Positions 51,368 to 60,893 of a stretch of DNA of 64,000 bases are shown one piece after another; positions within the stretch are counted from its first letter, which is position 1, and every line of letters begins with the position of its first letter. Position numbers and translations under genes: made by a program. The DNA is from Rossellomorea sp. BNER (GTDB lineage Bacteria; Bacillota; Bacilli; Bacillales; Bacillaceae_B). Under the pieces are notes generated by a model that had not been told where the DNA came from, did no database searches, and was given only the letters and a program-made list of their open reading frames with translations. The stretch is taken from contig JANAVG010000009.1 in NCBI GenBank assembly GCA_024213275.1, forward strand, positions 143,566 to 207,565, in the 5' to 3' direction.

Positions 51368-51577
51368 TTAACGTGACGCTTTTGGCGGTTGGCACACATC
51401 ACATTTACGTTGGTTATTAGTTTTAAATTTGGTAAATGTTTTTTCAAAATTGCTACCACATGCACATTTAAATAGTAACTTTTGAGAAAAACCGTGATAT
51501 TCTGTCGTTAGCAACTTACTTTCAGAATTGTTTTCAACAAATTCTTTAATTTTGCCGATTGTCCATCGTTTATTCAT
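51368..51577 (-). CDS. Small zinc-ribbon-like protein
   Basis: 69 residues. Four Cys arranged as CACG (about 39-41) and CDVC (about 59-62) form a probable zinc site, within a region resembling the treble-clef domains attached to phage-type nucleases (KLLFKCACGSNFEKTFTKF). It begins NKRWTIGKIKEFVE. No nuclease gene is adjacent. A hairpin at about 51310-51355 can act as its terminator. Function unknown. Confidence 0.6.
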   Translation of the reverse strand: MNKRWTIGKIKEFVENNSESKLLTTEYHGFSQKLLFKCACGSNFEKTFTKFKTNNQRKCDVCQPPKASR

Positions 51578-51819
51578 TCTCTTACACCTCTATATTTTAT
51601 CGCTTGGCGGAGGCTTTTCTTGGCATCCGTTCAAATATGAGCAAAAGTCGTAATTATCCTAAGTTTCTTATTATAACATGTGCTGGCACACAATTAAACA
51701 GATCGTTATTTTGAACGCGTACTAGGTCGTTTCAAACTAGCATGTTCGATCTACCTGTTCTTTTTGGTATTGCATGAAATGACTCTATATACGCGTCACT
51801 ATAAATAGTGTGCATTCTA

Positions 51820-51930
51820 TTACCCGCTATTCGTATTTGATTGTACTGTATCAAGTGCCATATACAAACGCGTCAGTTCCGGCTCCTTTTTATTGGATGT
51901 TATAAAAGATGCAATATATTCATGTGGCAT
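51820..51930 (-). CDS. Small hypothetical protein of 36 residues
   Basis: GGAGGTG lies six bases before a leftward ATG at 51930 that opens a 36-codon frame (MPHEYIASFITSNKKEPE, then LTRLYMALDTVQSN). The strong ribosome-binding sequence argues for a real small gene. No family recognised. Confidence 0.5.
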   Translation of the reverse strand: MPHEYIASFITSNKKEPELTRLYMALDTVQSNTNSG

Positions 51931-52204
51931 ATCTACACCTCCATTCCTATAAATTGTTCGCACTAAACGGTTTTTAATACTCAAAAAGAATAAATGTAAG
52001 TAATGCAAAACGTTCTAATAAATGAGCTATTGATTGGTGCTTTAACTAAATACTTTCGTCCGAAAACAGGCACAATAATATCGACCATAATCCCTGCATA
52101 TAACACAGCATTCTCCAACCATTATTTGATTTAAGCCATTAATCAACCTCTTTAACTGTAAAAACACAAAACAACAATACCTTTTAACAAAGCTAAAACG
52201 AAAT

Positions 52205-52238
52205 AAGGTCAGCCAGTTTCATATCACTGACTGACCTT
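52205..52238 (-). terminator. Terminator of brnQ
   Basis: AAGGTCAGTCAGT pairs with ACTGGCTGACCTT (one G-T) across an eight-base loop on the minus strand, followed by ATTTCGTTTT. Confidence 0.7.
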
Positions 52239-52248
52239 TTTATTAAAA

Positions 52249-53598
52249 TTAGCTATATTTCTCAACTTGAGCAGAAGGGGATTTGCTTTTTGTCACCATC
52301 CCGAATCCATATCCTAAAACTCCACCGATAATAGCTGGAAAGATCCAGCCTAAGCCTACTTCATACAATGGAAGGACAGTGGCGAATAGGTCATTGATGG
52401 GAGCAATGGTCATTCCCGCTGCGTTTAATCCGTCAAATAAAGCTACAATAAATGTTAATAACAGACTTCCTTGATAAACCTCTTTTTTACCCTTAAATAA
52501 TGGATGTAAAAAGGTTAAAGCCATTAGACAGATAGCTAATGGGTAAATGGTTACTAAAACTGGAACAGAGACAGCAATTAATTCATTTAAGCCGAAGTTG
52601 GCTAAACCAGCACTAAAAACAGAGAAAATAATGACGAATTTATTGTAAGAAATACTTGGCATCACTTTAGAGAAATAGGAAGAACAAGAAGTGATAAGTC
52701 CAATACTCGTTGTTAAACAAGCTCCAAAAACAATTAAGCTAAGCAAAATTCCGCCAAATGAACCGAAGTAATGATTGGATGCACCTGAAAGAACGGCTCC
52801 CCCATTATCTAAAAGTCCAAGCCCTTCTACACTTGAAGCCCCAATAAAGGAAAGAGATGTGTAAATGATTCCTAAAAGTGCCGCTGCAATTACTCCAGCT
52901 TTGGTAACAGCGATCATAATTTCCTTCTTAGTAGAGGCACCCTTTTCTTTTACCGCATTGATCACAATAATTCCAAACACAAATGCTGCAAGGGCATCCA
53001 TTGTTAGATATCCCTCTTGGAATCCTTTAAAGAAGGCATTACTCATATAGTTTTCAGCAGGCACTTGAAATTGCCCAATAGGATTAAAAAATGCGGTTAT
53101 GATAAGAATCGCAATAAAAAGTAATAAAAGTGGAGTTAAAAATTTTCCAACAATATCAACAATCTTAGAAGACTTTAATGAAAAATAGGCTGTAATTCCA
53201 AAAAAGATAATGGTAAAGATGATTAAACCAATAACACTATATTCTTCAGATATAAACGGCCTAACCCCGATCTCAAATGAAACAGTACCTGTTCTTGGGA
53301 TTGCAAACAAAGGTCCAATTGATAAATAAAGAGCCATCGTAAAGATGATACCGAAAATCGGGTGTACACGGCTGGCTAATGATTGTAAATCACTTTTTCC
53401 TGATATCCCTAATGCAATGACACCAAGCAAAGGTAAGCCAACTCCAGTAATGACAAACCCAGCATTAGCAGACCACACATTCGTTCCCGCTGATTGACCA
53501 AGCATGGCAGGGAAGATTAAATTTCCTGCGCCAAAGAATAAAGCGAATAGCATAAATCCAACTGTCACTATAAATGAAAATGGTATTTTATTCGTCAT
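52249..53598 (-). CDS. brnQ: Branched-chain amino acid carrier, BrnQ family
   Basis: 449 residues with about twelve membrane segments. GFMLFALFFGAGNLIFPAML (about 14-33) is the family signature at the first helix. It imports Ile, Leu and Val with a cation. AGGAGG lies before the ATG. Two features upstream suggest its control: a near-perfect CodY box at 53719 and a three-copy repeat shared with the divergent GntR gene. CodY control of brnQ is known in Bacillus. Confidence 0.93.
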   Translation of the reverse strand: MTNKIPFSFIVTVGFMLFALFFGAGNLIFPAMLGQSAGTNVWSANAGFVITGVGLPLLGVIALGISGKSDLQSLASRVHPIFGIIFTMALYLSIGPLFAIPRTGTVSFEIGVRPFISEEYSVIGLIIFTIIFFGITAYFSLKSSKIVDIVGKFLTPLLLLFIAILIITAFFNPIGQFQVPAENYMSNAFFKGFQEGYLTMDALAAFVFGIIVINAVKEKGASTKKEIMIAVTKAGVIAAALLGIIYTSLSFIGASSVEGLGLLDNGGAVLSGASNHYFGSFGGILLSLIVFGACLTTSIGLITSCSSYFSKVMPSISYNKFVIIFSVFSAGLANFGLNELIAVSVPVLVTIYPLAICLMALTFLHPLFKGKKEVYQGSLLLTFIVALFDGLNAAGMTIAPINDLFATVLPLYEVGLGWIFPAIIGGVLGYGFGMVTKSKSPSAQVEKYS

Positions 53599-53718
53599 AT
53601 GATTTCCTCCTAGAAGTCTATTAATCTTTAAGCAGAATCTATTTTTTTATTGAATTAAAATCTTTATAAAAATAGTAAAAAATCTATTTGATGTTATCGC
53701 AACTCTCAATTAAATTGA

Positions 53719-53733
53719 AATTTTCAAAAAATT
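53719..53733. promoter_or_regulatory. CodY box upstream of brnQ
   Basis: AATTTTCAAAAAATT matches the CodY consensus AATTTTCWGAAAATT at 14 of 15 positions. It lies about 120 bases before the brnQ start. Confidence 0.65.
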
Positions 53734-53776
53734 TAGTTTGTACTAATTTTCGCTATATCCCCCCTTCCGTTATATG

Positions 53777-53867
53777 TATGTAATATATCGCTTATCAAAA
53801 GATATCACATTCAAAATATTTATGCAATATATCACATGTCTTTTGTACGTTTATGTAATATATTGCA
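53777..53867. promoter_or_regulatory. Three-copy operator array between brnQ and gntR
   Basis: TATGTAATATATCGC (53777), TATGCAATATATCACA (53821) and TATGTAATATATTGCA (53852) are direct copies of a near-palindrome of the form TGCAATATATTGCA. Spacings are 44 and 31 bases. They lie about midway between the two divergent genes and suit the GntR/FCD protein next door. Confidence 0.65.
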
Positions 53868-53987
53868 TTTTCAAGGAGAATCATATACACTTTCAATATA
53901 TCTATCTAGAATATTCAACTATTAAATGAAGACAGAGTTTTAAGCTTTCCCATTTACCTTATGTAAATTCAAAAGGTGGTTTTGATC

Positions 53988-54662
53988 ATGCCCATACCTA
54001 CCAATTTTTCATCCCCTACTCGTATATCTGCAAAAAATCGTGCATTTGCTCAAATTCAAGAATGGATCATTGATGGCACTCTTCAGCCTAAAGAAAAGCT
54101 TAATGATGCTGATCTGGCGCAAGCGTTAGGAGTAAGCAGGACTCCTATTCGAGAAGCACTGCAATTACTTAATGTTCAAGGATTTGTTGAAATGTTTCCA
54201 GGGGTTGGGACTCAAGTCACATCTGTTAATAATGAGGATATTAACAAAATTTTGCCTCCTTTAGGTGTCTTGCAAGCCTTAGCTGCCGAATTGGCAACAC
54301 CGGTTATTAGTCAGGAAACGATTGATTCATTGCGTGAGATTAATTCTAAATTTGCCGAGGCTATTAAAAAAGGCGATTTTTATTCAGCTTTAAAGCAAGA
54401 TGAACAGTTTCATAATATCATTGTGGAGAATGCACAGAATAAATACATCACGAATTCAGTTTCAAATCTCCAGGCTCATGTTCTTCGCCTTTATTTTCAT
54501 CAATCCATCATACTTACAAATGATTCAATACAGGAACATGAAGGAATTCTACAGGCCTTTGAAAATAAAAATAAAGAGAAAGCTGCAAGTCTTGCCCGAA
54601 AAAATTGGATTCGTGCTATCGATGAGTTTTATGCTGAACAAAAAGAAAGACATAAATCATAA
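53988..54662 (+). CDS. GntR family regulator with FCD domain
   Basis: 224 residues. The GntR winged helix (about 15-80) shows FAQIQEWIIDGTLQPKEKL and ALGVSRTPIREALQLL, followed by a helical FCD domain (about 90-215) with LKQDEQFHNIIVENAQNKY. The ATG at 53988 is preferred over the GTG at 53976, as AAAGGTGG is eight bases upstream of it. It is divergent from brnQ and likely binds the three-copy array between them. The effector is unknown; an amino acid or related acid is a reasonable guess. Confidence 0.85.
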   Translation: MPIPTNFSSPTRISAKNRAFAQIQEWIIDGTLQPKEKLNDADLAQALGVSRTPIREALQLLNVQGFVEMFPGVGTQVTSVNNEDINKILPPLGVLQALAAELATPVISQETIDSLREINSKFAEAIKKGDFYSALKQDEQFHNIIVENAQNKYITNSVSNLQAHVLRLYFHQSIILTNDSIQEHEGILQAFENKNKEKAASLARKNWIRAIDEFYAEQKERHKS

Positions 54663-55095
54663 TAGACAAAAGAAAAATCAGATCGAGTTATTTAAAAACC
54701 TTAAACACGCATAACCCCGTTCTGATTTGCAGACGGGGTTAAAATAGTGTTGTTCCATTCTTATGTAAAACACTTTACTCTACTTAAAAATATAACAATA
54801 GTCATTTAGATATACTGGATCCTCAATAATCCCACCCTTTTCTTAAAGGGCGCCAATCCGAATGAAAACGGCAGAAATAGATTATAACTTGCTTTACTAG
54901 ATTCCAATATACTTAGAATTATTCAAGAGAAACCAAACATAGTGTTTTGCAAAATAATTACTCGTCCATATCTTGTGCTCACAAAGAAGGATCAAGATAT
55001 GGCCATATATACAAGTTGTGCATAAAACCCTGTTTATAAAGCCTTATTCCATTTAATGGCCATACAATAACGCCCTTAACGAATTTGCCCTTTTC
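54663..55095. other. Convergent intergenic region after gntR
   Basis: About 430 bases. TAACCCCGT and ACGGGGTTA (54712-54741) form an inverted repeat after the GntR gene without a T run, perhaps a weak terminator. Nothing else was recognised. Confidence 0.4.
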
Positions 55096-56250
55096 TTATT
55101 CTAAACGATTTGACATTATTAACTGTTCAAACTCTTGCAGCTCTGCTTTTTCACCGAATAAAATTTTCTCTAAAGTAAGAGTTAGCAAATGGGGTATCTT
55201 GTTTAACCTCTTATCCGTAAAGTCTAGATTATTTAGCATTATTATAGCTTTGTTACTATCCTTGTAACTTATTAACCCTGAACAATAACCTGCCCAGTAT
55301 CCATCGTGAAGAATAATTTTCTTATATTGAGGGTGGTCTTCTATTTTCCAACCAAGTCCATATCCACCAAGACTTTTGTGCAAACTGGGACAATACTCAG
55401 CGGAAGCATTTCCGTTAATATAAACTGGATCTAGAATACTTTCCTTTGTTTGTTCTGATACAAGGTCATTATTGTAAATAGAACGTTCCCATTTCAGCAA
55501 ATCATCTACGGTAGATTTTATACCTCCATCACCTTTAACACCATCGAGGAAGTAAACATACTTATGTTCTTCCATTTCATTTGGAAGTTTATACAAATCC
55601 TTTTGCCAATCATAGATAAAACCTAACGAAAAATTTTCAATTTCATTATCTAAAAATTGTGAATGTGTCGATGTATTGAACATATTTAAAGGTGTGAATA
55701 TTCTTTTCTGTAAAAACTCTCCGTACCCCATTTTAGAAACCATTTCAATGATTTCTGCCAGTAATACATACCCAGTATTACAGTACTCCCATCTTTCATT
55801 TACGTGGAATAACACTTCTGGCTTTTCGTCTTTTAAGAATTTAACTACATCTTTATTCGTTGCAATTCTATTAGGGTCCCAGTTACTTGGACTTTCAAAC
55901 CATTCCATGTAGTCTGGAAGTCCGGAGGTATGATTTATTAAATTTTTTATTATAATATTTTCATAAGGAAGATCAGGAAAAAACATTTTAAGTTTATCAT
56001 CTAGCTTAAGTTTTTTCTCCTCAATTAGGATCATAATGGCCATGGCTGTAAAGCTCTTTGAAATCGAGGCAATTTCAAAGACTGCATCAAGAGATTGTGG
56101 ATTGGAGTTTGTTCTCTTGCCAATTGCTCTTTTGTAAAATGGTTTACCTTCTTCAGCTAATAATACAACCCCACTAAATAGCCTATTTTGTTCTAAGTAA
56201 TCTACTATCTTATCTAGTTCTTTACGTTTCAAATTTTGTCCATTCATCAT
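55096..56250 (-). CDS. Serine hydrolase, beta-lactamase (class C-like) family
   Basis: 384 residues. The nucleophile motif SISK (about residues 65-68, in EIASISKSFTAM), YCN (about 156-158, the YxN motif) and a late HDGYWAGY segment (about 318-325, in place of KTG) identify the class C/penicillin-binding family. No signal peptide is seen, so it is probably cytosolic, like many Bacillus esterase-type members. The C terminus is unassigned. It may be an esterase or peptidase rather than an antibiotic-resistance enzyme. Confidence 0.88.
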   Translation of the reverse strand: MMNGQNLKRKELDKIVDYLEQNRLFSGVVLLAEEGKPFYKRAIGKRTNSNPQSLDAVFEIASISKSFTAMAIMILIEEKKLKLDDKLKMFFPDLPYENIIIKNLINHTSGLPDYMEWFESPSNWDPNRIATNKDVVKFLKDEKPEVLFHVNERWEYCNTGYVLLAEIIEMVSKMGYGEFLQKRIFTPLNMFNTSTHSQFLDNEIENFSLGFIYDWQKDLYKLPNEMEEHKYVYFLDGVKGDGGIKSTVDDLLKWERSIYNNDLVSEQTKESILDPVYINGNASAEYCPSLHKSLGGYGLGWKIEDHPQYKKIILHDGYWAGYCSGLISYKDSNKAIIMLNNLDFTDKRLNKIPHLLTLTLEKILFGEKAELQEFEQLIMSNRLE

Positions 56251-56774
56251 TCAATGACCTCCTTTTTTGTAAGGAAAATAATTATTATCTGGAGGGCGGA
56301 CTTCTAATTGTTGGTTATATAAAGCTGAAAATATGGAACAAGTTAACTTCTCCTTTTTTATAAAATCGTTATTCCATTAAATTCCTTTAACTTAATAACA
56401 ATTATTTCAAAATTCCGTGATTTGAGCAATCACTTTATTTCAGAATATGGACCTAAAATGGAATAAGTAACTATTGCCAAATTCGGATAAAAATTAGTGC
56501 CTTTTCATTTTATGACGGAGAGGTACTTTGGTAATTCATTAAGAAAGAGCACGATTCTTGCTCCGAATTGCGCCGGATTATGGAAGCTCATTAAACGTTT
56601 TCCCCCTCCCATATGAAGAAAAAAAGGGACATATGCTTACCAGAAAGACAGAGACGATCTTCGTATACATATCGCGCGTTAAGGTTGCAAACTATATAAA
56701 TAAGGAAGTTTCACAAAAGCAGCTGAACAAATCTGATTTGGAATGGGATACTTCCACAGGAGGTAAAGGAATAA
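56251..56774. other. Intergenic region with dispersed repeat copy A
   Basis: About 520 bases holding the repeat at 56543-56592. A rightward frame across 56558-56827 lacks a good start and overlaps the next gene out of frame, so I do not call it. Confidence 0.45.
56543..56592. repeat. Dispersed intergenic repeat, copy A
   Basis: The core AAAGAGCACGATTCTTGCTC continues with CGAATTGCGCCGGATTATGG. It recurs at 59767 and 61087. In all three places it sits between genes. Confidence 0.6.
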
Positions 56775-57494
56775 ATGGATCCGATTTACACTGCAAAATT
56801 ACGGAAAAAAGAAAAGATAGCAAATGACACCATCGCCTTTCACTGGGAAAAGCCAAATGGCTTTGAATTTAAAGCAGGACATTATTGTGATATGACCCTA
56901 ATCGACCCGGAAATAACAGATAAGGAGGAAAAAGAGCGGGCCTTTTCAATAGCATCCGCTCCATATGAAGAAAATGTTGTGACAGCCACTCGTATATCGG
57001 ACTCGGCTTTTAAACAGGTGCTTAAAGATTATACTGCCGGTACAGAAGTAAAATTTGATGAGCCCCGCGGCGAATTCACTTTGCACGAAAATGAATGGAC
57101 GCCTGCTGCATTTATTATTGGCGGCATTGGCATTACGCCGGCGCGGAGCATCATTGCTCAGGCTACCGATGACGGTCTCCCTCACAAAATCACCCTGCTG
57201 TATTCGAACAAAACACCTAAAGATGCGGCGTTCATGGACGATTTGAAAAGTTATGCTGAAAAGAATCCCCATTTTGTGTTTGTACCTGTTATGACTGATA
57301 CAGAACCCAATGAATGGAACGGAGAAGTCGGTTTGATTGACGTCGATATGCTCAAGCGATATGTATCGAATATTAGTGTGCCGATTTATTATCTGTGTGG
57401 TCCTCCCGGTATGGTCAAAGATATGCGTCAAATGCTCGTTGAGGCTGGAGCCGACGAAAGCAATATCCGTGCTGAAGAATTTAAAGGTTATTGA
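56775..57494 (+). CDS. FAD-dependent oxidoreductase, ferredoxin-NADP reductase-like
   Basis: 239 residues in two domains. The FAD domain (about 1-95) has RAFSIASAPYEE (the RxYSxxS flavin motif, about 56-67) and the NAD(P) domain (about 100-239) has IIGGIGITPARSII (about 110-123) and the late YLCGPPGMVKDM (about 207-218). It transfers electrons between NAD(P)H and an acceptor. There is no iron-sulfur domain, so a separate partner is expected. AGGAGG and TAAAGGAATAA precede the ATG. Confidence 0.88.
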   Translation: MDPIYTAKLRKKEKIANDTIAFHWEKPNGFEFKAGHYCDMTLIDPEITDKEEKERAFSIASAPYEENVVTATRISDSAFKQVLKDYTAGTEVKFDEPRGEFTLHENEWTPAAFIIGGIGITPARSIIAQATDDGLPHKITLLYSNKTPKDAAFMDDLKSYAEKNPHFVFVPVMTDTEPNEWNGEVGLIDVDMLKRYVSNISVPIYYLCGPPGMVKDMRQMLVEAGADESNIRAEEFKGY

Positions 57495-57576
57495 TCATAA
57501 TTTTAATTAAACATACGGCAGCAGCATATCCACAGTAAAAGACCAAGCTGCGATGATGATTAAAATGTTGAATGCA

Positions 57577-57606
57577 AAAAAGGGAGCAAATTTTGCTCCC
57601 TTTTTT
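57577..57606. terminator. Bidirectional terminator between reductase and SIS gene
   Basis: AAAAAGGGAGCAAA and TTTGCTCCCTTTTTT pair with almost no loop beyond AATT. A and T runs on both sides serve both converging genes. Confidence 0.85.
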
Positions 57607-57637
57607 ACTAGAATTTGGATTTAGACAAAAGTTTTAT

Positions 57638-58372
57638 TTATGACAATAGAGGTATTCTTTTTTGATATTTTCCAACTAATTTTTCGTTGTGACTATCAGC
57701 GCCATCCATATTTCCGCTTAAGAAGACAGGTGGTTCAAATCCGTTATCTGCCATAATCTTTATGGCTTCGGCAAAGATTGCATTTAAAATAACCGCTCCC
57801 ACTACGGTTGAAGTTGGACCAAACGGTACCTTCACCTTATCGTAAGAAAGGATGGCATCCCCTTTTACGGAATGGTTATCAATGACAAGGTCGACAGAAT
57901 TGTATAAATGTTTTCCGCTTTTATGTCGTGAAGGCTGGCTTTGGGAGTACTCTAATGATGTAAGTCCTATAACGAATGCCCCCTTCCTTTTTGCTTCATT
58001 TGCAACATCAACTGGCACTGGATTTCTTCCTGAGGTAGATAACACAACAACCACATCATTAGGTTGGATATCTTGATCCGTTAAAAACTGCCCAACATAG
58101 TCATTCATTCTTTCTAATTGGGATGAACGTAAAGCACCTTCGTGTAACATTAATGGCTCAATCAGGATTGGCTTTATAGGGACAAGTCCACCCGCACGGT
58201 AAAATACTTCTTCAGTTAAAATATGTGAATGGCCACAACCAAATAGTTGAATCACTCCTTCATCTTGAATGGACTCGGCTACCTTTTCAGCGGCTTTTTG
58301 AATATTTTCCTTTTCATTTTTTTCAACAATCTCGATTCTTTCTTTGGCTTTATTAAAAAATTGTGTAAGCAT
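57638..58372 (-). CDS. SIS domain protein (UPF0309-like)
   Basis: 244 residues. The sugar isomerase fold is shown by IQLFGCGHSHILTEEVFYRAGG, quoted in part (IQLFGCGHSH, about 42-51), VVVLSTSGRNPVPVDVANEA with the Ser-rich phosphosugar loop (about 107-126, here STSGRN) and VPFGPTSTVVGAVI (about 182-195). Proteins of this type bind phosphosugars. It overlaps an operon whose preceding gene is a truncated aldolase, so the pathway (a keto-deoxy or amino sugar phosphate route) may be lost or reduced. AAAAGG precedes the ATG. Confidence 0.85.
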   Translation of the reverse strand: MLTQFFNKAKERIEIVEKNEKENIQKAAEKVAESIQDEGVIQLFGCGHSHILTEEVFYRAGGLVPIKPILIEPLMLHEGALRSSQLERMNDYVGQFLTDQDIQPNDVVVVLSTSGRNPVPVDVANEAKRKGAFVIGLTSLEYSQSQPSRHKSGKHLYNSVDLVIDNHSVKGDAILSYDKVKVPFGPTSTVVGAVILNAIFAEAIKIMADNGFEPPVFLSGNMDGADSHNEKLVGKYQKRIPLLS

Positions 58373-58377
58373 CCTTT

Positions 58378-58575
58378 TTATCTCCTAACTAATTGAATGA
58401 TTTTTTCAACCTCTTCAGGGATGGTTCTTCCTGTTTCCTTATCGATTGTAGAACCGAATACATGTGGCATAAATACTGGAATTCCAGTATCTCGCACAGC
58501 ATCAACAATATTTACTACAATATTAGCAGAAATACCACCTGCGGGTTCTACAAGGAATGGGTATTCACCTATGTT
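58378..58575 (-). pseudogene. KDGP-aldolase-like protein, C-terminal fragment
   Basis: About 65 leftward codons: FLVEPAGGISANIVVNIVDA followed by GIPVFMPHVFGSTIDKETGR and a stop six bases before the SIS gene. The order (EPxGGI, PHVxxSxIDxETG) matches the end of the KDGP aldolase (DgaF-like) family. The upstream part is absent; the alpha/beta hydrolase gene lies there on the other strand. Confidence 0.6.
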
Positions 58576-58629
58576 TGCCTATGTGAGTATCTTATTGTTG
58601 AAGTCATTTTGTTATACGGGGGAATCGGT

Positions 58630-59412
58630 GTGGGATACTATGTTAGTGTAGAATCAGGCGTAAAATTATATGTAGAAGATATAAATCCCGAGGGAAGTAA
58701 GACGATAGTGTTTTTACATGGCTGGCCGTTAAACCATAAACAGTTTGAGTATCAGTTTAATGTTCTTCCCGCCATGGGATACCGCTGTATCGGAATTGAC
58801 TGGAGAGGCTTCGGAAAGTCGGATAAACCAATGAGCGGCTACAATTATAACCGATTGGCAGATGATATTCGTACAGTAGTTGATGTACTTCAATTAGACA
58901 ACTTCACTCTTGTAGGTCATTCTACAGGTGGAGCAATCGCGATTCGCTATATGTCCCGATATAATGGTTACGGAGTGTCCAAGCTTGTCCTTGTAGACGC
59001 TGCAGCTCCTATAGGCTTTACTACAGAAACTGCTAATAACTTTCTTAAAGAAACCTTAAATGACCGCCCTAAAATGATGCAGGACGTAACAGATGGCTTT
59101 TTCTTTCAGTATATAACCAAACCATTCTCGGATTGGTTTTTTCAATTGGGTTTACAAGCAGCAGGTTGGTCAACAGCCGCAATCATAATTATGCTAAGAG
59201 ATGAGGAGCTTTATGCAGATTTGCAAAAAATCCTTGTCCCAACCTTAATCGTTCACGGCGTTCACGACAAAGTGATTCCATTTGCACAAGCTCAGGAACT
59301 AAATCAAAACATAAAAGATTCACAGCTTGTTCCGTTTCATTACAGCGGTCATGGTCCTTTCTGGGAAGAACGTGACAAGTTTAACAAGCTATTGAAGCAA
59401 TTTATTGATTGA
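58630..59412 (+). CDS. Alpha/beta hydrolase
   Basis: 260 residues. The oxyanion segment FLHGWPLNHKQFEYQ (about 26-40), the nucleophile elbow LVGHSTGGAIAIRYM (about 92-106) with its Ser, the Asp in VHGVHDKVIPF (about 208-218) and the His in SGHGPFWEE (about 237-245) complete the triad. The length and segment order recall haloperoxidase/esterase-type Bacillus YdjP. I start at the GTG at 58630, which has GGGGGA just upstream; longer readings run through the aldolase fragment on the opposite strand. Confidence 0.88.
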   Translation: MGYYVSVESGVKLYVEDINPEGSKTIVFLHGWPLNHKQFEYQFNVLPAMGYRCIGIDWRGFGKSDKPMSGYNYNRLADDIRTVVDVLQLDNFTLVGHSTGGAIAIRYMSRYNGYGVSKLVLVDAAAPIGFTTETANNFLKETLNDRPKMMQDVTDGFFFQYITKPFSDWFFQLGLQAAGWSTAAIIIMLRDEELYADLQKILVPTLIVHGVHDKVIPFAQAQELNQNIKDSQLVPFHYSGHGPFWEERDKFNKLLKQFID

Positions 59413-60001
59413 TATTCCTCTTCAGCTAACGGCATTCTTTTGCTTACTATCAAAAATTATCGATAAGTCGAAAATATGCAGATTTTTATTCATTTCTAGC
59501 ATATTTTTGGCTTTTTCATTTTAAAAATACACTGCCATAAAGCATTTTTTAATTACCAGAGTTTCTTATGACCAATTAGCTTTCTCATGTCTTTTATATA
59601 ATTCATTTGAAATTTTCCCCTGTTTTCTATTTTTACTTATTTTTCTTACGTTGATCCTTTCTCAACACTTCTACGATTACTTAAAGTAACCTGCCACTAT
59701 TGCTCACTAACAATTATTCCAAATTTCTGAATTTCCCACAAGGAGTATCTCCACTATTTGGCCCTTAAATGGAAAAAGAGCGCTTATCCTTATTTCAGAA
59801 CTGCGCCCGGTTACGGAAGATTATTTTACTGTATGTTGCCTGCACTTATATTCCTGAGTTTAATATCTGTTATCCCATAAGGTTAGAAATAGCTACTAAA
59901 ATACTAATACTTGCACCGCAATTGATAAATAGAGGTTATCCCCAGTAGTTCAGACTGTATAAATAATTTGGTGATTTAAAAACCATTTTCACAAAATTTT
60001 T
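59413..60001. other. Intergenic region with dispersed repeat copy B
   Basis: About 590 AT-rich bases with the repeat at 59767-59825. No gene was recognised. Confidence 0.45.
59767..59825. repeat. Dispersed intergenic repeat, copy B
   Basis: The segment GGAAAAAGAGCGCTTATCC continues with AGAACTGCGCCCGGTTACGG and AAGATT. It matches copies A and C in its ends (AAAGAGC and GAAYTGCRCC) with a diverged middle. Confidence 0.5.
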
Positions 60002-60872
60002 TTACTCCCTCGGTACGAATTTATATTCTTCTATATCAAAGACGCCTTCTTCATAAAGGATGTCTTCAACAGATGGTCCTTCGTTTAAATAGTAAAGATC
60101 TTCTTGTTTAATATTTTCACCGCATCTAACAGTAAATTGGGTATATGAATACTCATACCCATCCCCCATTGTTGAACCATTTCCTCCCACCTCAATGCAT
60201 CTCTTAGGAATCTCTTCACGTTTTCCCTTTTCATCAACAAAATAGTATAAGTCCTCAATCAATCCCTCGCTTGGGGGCAAAGTGGTTACAGCATACCCTT
60301 TATTGTTTACGCTGAACACATCATACTTCCCTTCTGTTTCTGGCTCAGGGGCATACTCGAACTCATGCAAAATTGTCACCTGTCCAAAATATCCTTTTGG
60401 TATTAAATACAGATCCTTTGTCTTTTTCCATTTCGGATTCCCCCTGCATCCAGAGAATGCCCATCGACAACAAACCAACCAATAGAAGTACCGTGGCATT
60501 CATTGCAGCTATTTTTCCAGCAGGCATTTCCCGATCCCATTTCCTCCACTCATCCACCATAAAGAAGATTACTGCTGCCAATAGAGCAAAAAAAGCATAG
60601 CCTTCCATTATAAGATAAGTTGCTACTCCTAAAATTGTATGTATAAACCCCGCCGCAGCAAACCTCCACTTGGCTAACCTCTTTGTGAGATAGTCGGACA
60701 GCAGTGAAACCGGAACTCCATAAATCACATTTGCAAACAGGCAGTAAAGGAAAATTAGCACCAGCAAAAGGGAAAAGAAAATCTCTCCTTCCTGGACCAA
60801 TCCTAACAGCCAAAAACCCAATGTAAAAATTAAAGAAGCATATAATGCCGTCTTCAACTTGAAAATTAGCAC
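60002..60872 (-). pseudogene. Membrane protein with DUF6843-like C terminus, frameshifted
   Basis: Leftward from 60872 the first half has four or five membrane segments (KLKTALYASLIFTLGFWLLG to TVLLLVGLLSMGILW). At a run of five G (60444-60440) the frame must shift by one to go on as NPKWKKTKDLYLIPKGYFGQ and then YFVDEKGKREEIPKR, the DUF6843-type domain. With four G the two parts join as one protein of about 288 residues. Read as it stands, the gene gives a 169-residue product and a 165-residue overlapping frame. The homopolymer makes a sequencing error or phase variation possible. A Rex-type operator lies upstream. Confidence 0.7.
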
Positions 60873-60893
60873 AAGATAATCACTCCTTTTTAT

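Noticed and set aside
53599..53987. A T-box leader before brnQ
   Set aside because: No T-box sequence or specifier stem; the operators listed explain the region better.
56558..56827. An 89-codon frame before the flavin reductase
   Set aside because: It begins inside the dispersed repeat and ends inside the reductase in another frame; no good start.
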